A DNA stretch of 44,996 nt from positions 1 through 44,996 of the forward strand of contig MWYZ01000035.1 in NCBI GenBank assembly GCA_002050365.1, read 5' to 3'. This DNA is from Acidobacteria bacterium 28-1 (GTDB lineage Bacteria; Acidobacteriota; Blastocatellia; Pyrinomonadales; Pyrinomonadaceae). Shown one piece after another: positions 41,482 to 44,996 of this stretch. A program made the translations under genes and the position numbers. Positions within the stretch are counted from its first letter, which is position 1; every line of letters begins with the position of its first letter. Below the pieces are notes generated by a model. That model saw only the letters and a list, made by a program, of their open reading frames with translations. It did no database searches and was not told the DNA's origin.

Positions 41482-42534
41482 ATGATTTTTATAAATACAA
41501 TTACGCAAAAAATCAGTCTGATAATCTTTGCGCTGCTTCTTTTCTCGCCTTTTTCCTTTGCTTACGCTCAAACCGCAGAAGTTCAACCGAAAATTGTAGT
41601 TGCACCGGTTAAACAAAAATTCAAACGAAAGTATAAAAAGGTAAAGAGCGGAAGCGAAACGTCCGCCGAAAAATCAATCGCGGTTGATGCAAATGTAAAC
41701 ATTTCTCTATGCGTTTCCGAAGGAAACCTCAAAATTAACGGTTGGGAACGCAATGAAATTCGCGCTTTTGTTAACAATGGGAGCGAAGTCGGATTTAATG
41801 TTCGGGAAAAAAATAAACAGAGTAACAAAGCGGTTTGGGTGAAGGTTTTGGGATTTGACCCGACGAAAAATAGAGAAACAAACCCGGACGAATGTCTTTC
41901 CGGCGAAGAAATCGAACTCGACGTTCCGCGCGGCGCAACCGTCGACGTCACAGGTCAAGCGAGCGAAACGAGGATTGAATCGGTCGTGAAAGTTTCGGTC
42001 AACATCGTCGGCGGCGATATTTTCCTGAGCGACATTGAGCGCGGCATTTACGCGAAAACTTACGAAGGCGATGTCACAGTCGGAAAATCCGGCGGCGCGA
42101 TGACGCTTCTCAGCACCACGGGAAACATCGTGGGGTTCAACGTTGCGCCGAGCGGAATCGGCGACATTTTCAAAGCCAAAACCAGCAGCGGCGCAATTAC
42201 GCTGCAATCGGTCGAACATCGGCAAATGGAAATCGGCTCGAATTCGGGTTCGATGAAATTTGTCGGCGAATTTCTCAGTGGCGGGCAATACACTTTCGGA
42301 ACGCAGAACGGCTCAATTTTACTGGCAATTCCGCAAAATTCTTCCTGCAAAATAAATGCTTCTTTCGGCGGCACATTTAACTCGGAACTTCCACTTTTGA
42401 ACGTCGTCAAAAATGCGGCTTCTAAAACGCAGAGTCTTTCTGCTTTGATGGGAAGCGGCGACGCGACGCTCAATCTGACAACTTACAGCGGCGCAATTCG
42501 GATTAAAGAAGTGAGAGTGGAAAATAAGAAATAA
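41482..42534 (+). CDS. Secreted DUF4097-type beta-repeat protein
   Basis: A signal peptide (ITQKISLIIFALLLFSPFSF, cleavage near AYAQ) precedes about 320 residues of short beta repeats typical of DUF4097/adhesin-like solenoids: GNLKINGW, GDVTVGKSGGAMTLLSTTGNI, SSGAITLQSVEHRQMEIGSNSG and YSGAIRIKEV. I chose the ATG at 41482 over a GTG at 41452, since it gives a normal signal peptide. It follows the anti-sigma gene closely and is probably the third gene of the ECF operon, so a periplasmic or surface target or co-sensor of that sigma system is likely. No enzyme motif is visible. Confidence 0.85.
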   Translation: MIFINTITQKISLIIFALLLFSPFSFAYAQTAEVQPKIVVAPVKQKFKRKYKKVKSGSETSAEKSIAVDANVNISLCVSEGNLKINGWERNEIRAFVNNGSEVGFNVREKNKQSNKAVWVKVLGFDPTKNRETNPDECLSGEEIELDVPRGATVDVTGQASETRIESVVKVSVNIVGGDIFLSDIERGIYAKTYEGDVTVGKSGGAMTLLSTTGNIVGFNVAPSGIGDIFKAKTSSGAITLQSVEHRQMEIGSNSGSMKFVGEFLSGGQYTFGTQNGSILLAIPQNSSCKINASFGGTFNSELPLLNVVKNAASKTQSLSALMGSGDATLNLTTYSGAIRIKEVRVENKK

Positions 42535-42591
42535 AAATTAGAAAAACGGCTAATTTTATCCTTCAACACATTTCTAACTTACACTTTTGTT

Positions 42592-42612
42592 TCTCATCTC
42601 TCATTTCTCATT
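42592..42612. repeat. Heptamer array (TCTCATT type)
   Basis: Three units (TCTCATC, TCTCATT, TCTCATT) lie in the gap between the DUF4097 and kinase genes. Confidence 0.75.
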
Positions 42613-42689
42613 TAAGAACTCTTCCAAAAACGTCTATAATAAAAATTCTTTTTCAAACTAATTTCTATCTCAAACGTAAAAGAACGAAT

Positions 42690-44876
42690 ATGATTGGCGG
42701 AAACGTCGTCGGGCAAACGCTTGATGACAAATACAGAATAGAAAGGGAACTCGGCAAAGGCGGAATGGGAACGGTTTATCTCGCTACGCACGTCGGCACG
42801 GAGCGTCCCGTTGCCTTGAAGGTTATTGCGCCGCAATTTATGCAGCAGCTGGAATTTGTCGAAAGATTCAAGCGCGAGGCGCGGGCGGCGGGCAGATTGC
42901 GGCATCCGAATGTGGTTAATGTGACGGATTTCGGCTTCACTGACACTACCGGCGGAAATGTTGCATATCTCGTAATGGAATATCTCGACGGTTGCACGCT
43001 CGGCGAGGTTTTGGAAGAAGAAGGTAAATTGCCGCTGTCGTGGACGCTGGATATTTTGGAGCAAGTTTGTTCAGCCGTGCAGGAAGCGCACGAACAGGGA
43101 ATTATTCACCGCGATTTAAAGCCGGACAACATTTGGCTTGAGCCGAATCAGCGCGGCGGTTATACGGTTAAGGTTCTTGATTTCGGAATCGCTAAACTTG
43201 AAGAACAGATACAAGATGCTGCCGCCGAGCATCTTTTAGACATTTCAATCGCTCCGAATTTTCAAACGAGACCGACTGTTGCCGACGGGCTAAATGGCGA
43301 AACGATTGCCGAGAATCAAAACTCAACCGCTATTTCCGAAGCGGCAACCATCGCACAATCTCCTAGAACCAATTTGGAAGCGGGAACGCTGATTCAATCG
43401 AACGAAATTGATCTGGAATCGGGAACGGCGATTTTTCCAGCCAATCAGACACGAGCGGAAAACGACGGCACAAGACTCGGTTCCAAACAAATTGCGACGG
43501 ATAATCCTTTGTTAAAGACCGCCTCGACCAAAGAGTTGACGCGCGTCGGCGCGGTTCTCGGAACGCCGCTTTATATGTCGCCCGAACAATGTCGGGGCGA
43601 GAAACTGACCGCTCAATCGGATATTTACAGCTTGGGTGTCATCGCTTATCAAATGCTTTCAGGAAAAACGCCTTTCGGCGGCGATTATCTCGACGTGATG
43701 CAAGCGCACAAAGAAACCGCGCCGCCGCCGCTCGAAGTCAAAAAAGTTCGGAAAAAGGTCAAACGAGTTATTAATTCGGCGTTGGCAAAATCAGTCGAAG
43801 ATCGACCGCCGACCGCCCAGGCGTATGCTGCCGAACTTCGCGCCGAATCTGAAGGAATAGCAACACTCTTTCGCCGCGCGTTGGTGATATACAGCGAGCA
43901 TCTGCCGAAGTTTTTGGGCTTGGCTATTTTGCTTTACTCGCCCGTAGCGATTCTGACAATTTTGCAGCTCGTCATCGGAACTCTCGCTCTGAGCGATGCT
44001 ATTAGCGATTTAACCAAAAATGTTTTGAACGGTTGCATCACTTTATTTTCCACTTTTTTCGGAATTTTTTGCGGCTATTTGGTTTTCGGAACAACGACTT
44101 GGCTGGTAACTCAAATTCTCGCCGTGCCGCTTCGCCCCGTCAGTTTGCGTCCCGCGCTTGAAGCGACCAGAAAAAGATGGAAAACTTTTGCCGGCACAGG
44201 AATGCTTTCGGCGATTTTCACCGTTTTAGGTTATGTTCTTTGTTTTTTTCCAGGACTGATTTTTTCGGTCATCTGGGCGTTGGTTGCGCCGGTCGTGATG
44301 ATGGAGAACTTGCGCGGTTTTGCCGCTTTAAAACGCTCGAAACAATTGGTGACGCGCTCGCTTCGCACGACAATGGCGGCTGTTTTTATAATGTTTTTCG
44401 TGCCGTTATTGGCTTCCGGTGTGATTGCTTTTTTCGCTAATGCGGCAGCCAAATCTTTTGCTTCCGACGCTGATAAGGTTGCCGCTATCCGTCAAGAAGT
44501 AGCAGAAAATATGAAAAATGGAGAGGACGGAAATCCAGAGCTCCGCGTCACCAAAGATAAAGGATTGAAAATAAATATTGACGGCAAACAAGTGAAAGTT
44601 TCCGATGCGGAGGAGCCCCAGGATATGGGCGGGCGCATCCGCGCAACCGTCCGCGAAGCTTTGACGCAAATTCTTCTTTTTCCGATGTCGGTTTTAATCG
44701 GTTCGTTTTCGTCGATCGTCGTCGCTTTACTTTACATGAAAACTCGGCAAGTCGGCGGCGAATCAATGCAGGATTTGCTGGCGCAGTTTGAAGAAGCCGA
44801 CCAGCCACGCACTAATTGGCAGCGGCGCGTTCACAAGCGTTTGGAACAATCAGGCAGAATAACGAGTAAATCTTGA
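42690..44876 (+). CDS. Ser/Thr protein kinase with long activation-segment insert and membrane C-terminus
   Basis: A Hanks-type kinase (about 14-390) with ELGKGGMGTVYLAT, catalytic Asp142 in HRDLKPDN and DFG at 164-166. MSPEQ, which normally follows DFG by 20-30 residues, starts only at Met296, because about 100 polar Thr/Glu/Ser/Asn-rich residues (with similar words LEAGTLIQ and LESGTAIF) are inserted in the activation segment. Residues 400-690 hold several hydrophobic spans with the pattern FFPGLIFSVIWALVAPVVMMENLRGFAALKRSKQLV, as in the membrane domain of glycerophosphodiester-phosphodiesterase-like proteins, and a charged loop (about 600-655). The membrane part may couple kinase activity to a lipid or transport state. 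I know of no experimental work on this architecture. Confidence 0.92.
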   Translation: MIGGNVVGQTLDDKYRIERELGKGGMGTVYLATHVGTERPVALKVIAPQFMQQLEFVERFKREARAAGRLRHPNVVNVTDFGFTDTTGGNVAYLVMEYLDGCTLGEVLEEEGKLPLSWTLDILEQVCSAVQEAHEQGIIHRDLKPDNIWLEPNQRGGYTVKVLDFGIAKLEEQIQDAAAEHLLDISIAPNFQTRPTVADGLNGETIAENQNSTAISEAATIAQSPRTNLEAGTLIQSNEIDLESGTAIFPANQTRAENDGTRLGSKQIATDNPLLKTASTKELTRVGAVLGTPLYMSPEQCRGEKLTAQSDIYSLGVIAYQMLSGKTPFGGDYLDVMQAHKETAPPPLEVKKVRKKVKRVINSALAKSVEDRPPTAQAYAAELRAESEGIATLFRRALVIYSEHLPKFLGLAILLYSPVAILTILQLVIGTLALSDAISDLTKNVLNGCITLFSTFFGIFCGYLVFGTTTWLVTQILAVPLRPVSLRPALEATRKRWKTFAGTGMLSAIFTVLGYVLCFFPGLIFSVIWALVAPVVMMENLRGFAALKRSKQLVTRSLRTTMAAVFIMFFVPLLASGVIAFFANAAAKSFASDADKVAAIRQEVAENMKNGEDGNPELRVTKDKGLKINIDGKQVKVSDAEEPQDMGGRIRATVREALTQILLFPMSVLIGSFSSIVVALLYMKTRQVGGESMQDLLAQFEEADQPRTNWQRRVHKRLEQSGRITSKS

Positions 44877-44944
44877 ATTTGAAATCTTAATGCTCGAACT
44901 GATGCTCATTAACTAAATTCAAAATTTTTCATCTAAAAATAACT

Positions 44945-44996
44945 ATGAAGTCATATAGTTTTTTTCTGGTAATTTTCTTTGCTTTTACCATTCACG
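44945..44996 (+). CDS. Start of a secreted protein, cut by the window end
   Basis: The last 52 bases open a frame MKSYSFFLVIFFAFTIH that looks like a signal peptide. The rest is outside the window. The frame has no clear ribosome site, so confidence is moderate. Confidence 0.4.
   Translation, partial: MKSYSFFLVIFFAFTIH

Overview
The window looks like chromosome from a Gram-negative, moderately AT-rich bacterium. The best guess is Acidobacteriota, class Blastocatellia or a relative. That rests on the mix of families: propeller-type histidine kinases, Hanks-type kinases fused to PEGA and formylglycine-synthase-like domains, a fused AroDE, an RqcH/NFACT protein, a type IV pilin, zinc-ribbon/RDD membrane proteins, and intergenic DNA rich in heptamer repeats. 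This is inference from gene content; no rRNA gene is present.

Layout. Bases 1-5.97 kb hold a signalling cluster: a propeller histidine kinase whose 5' end is cut by a small inverted-repeat element, a NarL-type response regulator, a stand-alone receiver protein and a secreted protein built on fifteen 11-residue repeats. 6.1-10 kb: cysteine desulfurase, a TTAA-flanked miniature element, MtgA and a CrtI-type carotenoid desaturase. 10.2-13.5 kb: a Ser/Thr kinase-PEGA-FGE fusion and a TlpA-like lipoprotein. 13.5-19.6 kb: RqcH, a zinc-ribbon/RDD protein, DUF2203 and NYN proteins, RlmB and a zinc-ribbon membrane protein. 19.6-26.4 kb: a secreted beta-propeller, a ThiF/MoeB E1-like enzyme, a secreted protein with no normal start codon, and an operon of a TspO-like protein, AroDE and a small zinc-ribbon protein. 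26.7-28.9 kb: a small secreted protein, tRNA-Val(CAC), a type IV pilin and MoxR.

28.86-38.45 kb is an accessory block of fatty-acid (possibly branched-chain) beta-oxidation genes on the minus strand: thiolase, FadB-like fusion enzyme, acyl-CoA dehydrogenase, AMACR-like CoA transferase/racemase and acyl-CoA synthetase. It lies between moxR and its usual partner DUF58. It is bounded by inverted copies of a repeat cluster and by a decayed IS630-type transposase. The synthetase gene is broken by an apparently perfect 799-bp tandem duplication. 38.45-44.9 kb returns to the plus strand with DUF58, an ECF sigma factor with its zinc-finger anti-sigma and a DUF4097 protein, and a second Ser/Thr kinase with a long activation-segment insert and a membrane C-terminus.

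The strongest unexplained patterns are repeats. Three small inverted-repeat elements each lie between TTAA tetranucleotides, and a fourth related one truncates the first gene. Arrays of 7-bp repeats, different in sequence at each site, sit on gene ends and repeatedly supply the stop codon, and sometimes the start codon, of the adjacent gene. No CRISPR array, prophage or rRNA operon was seen.
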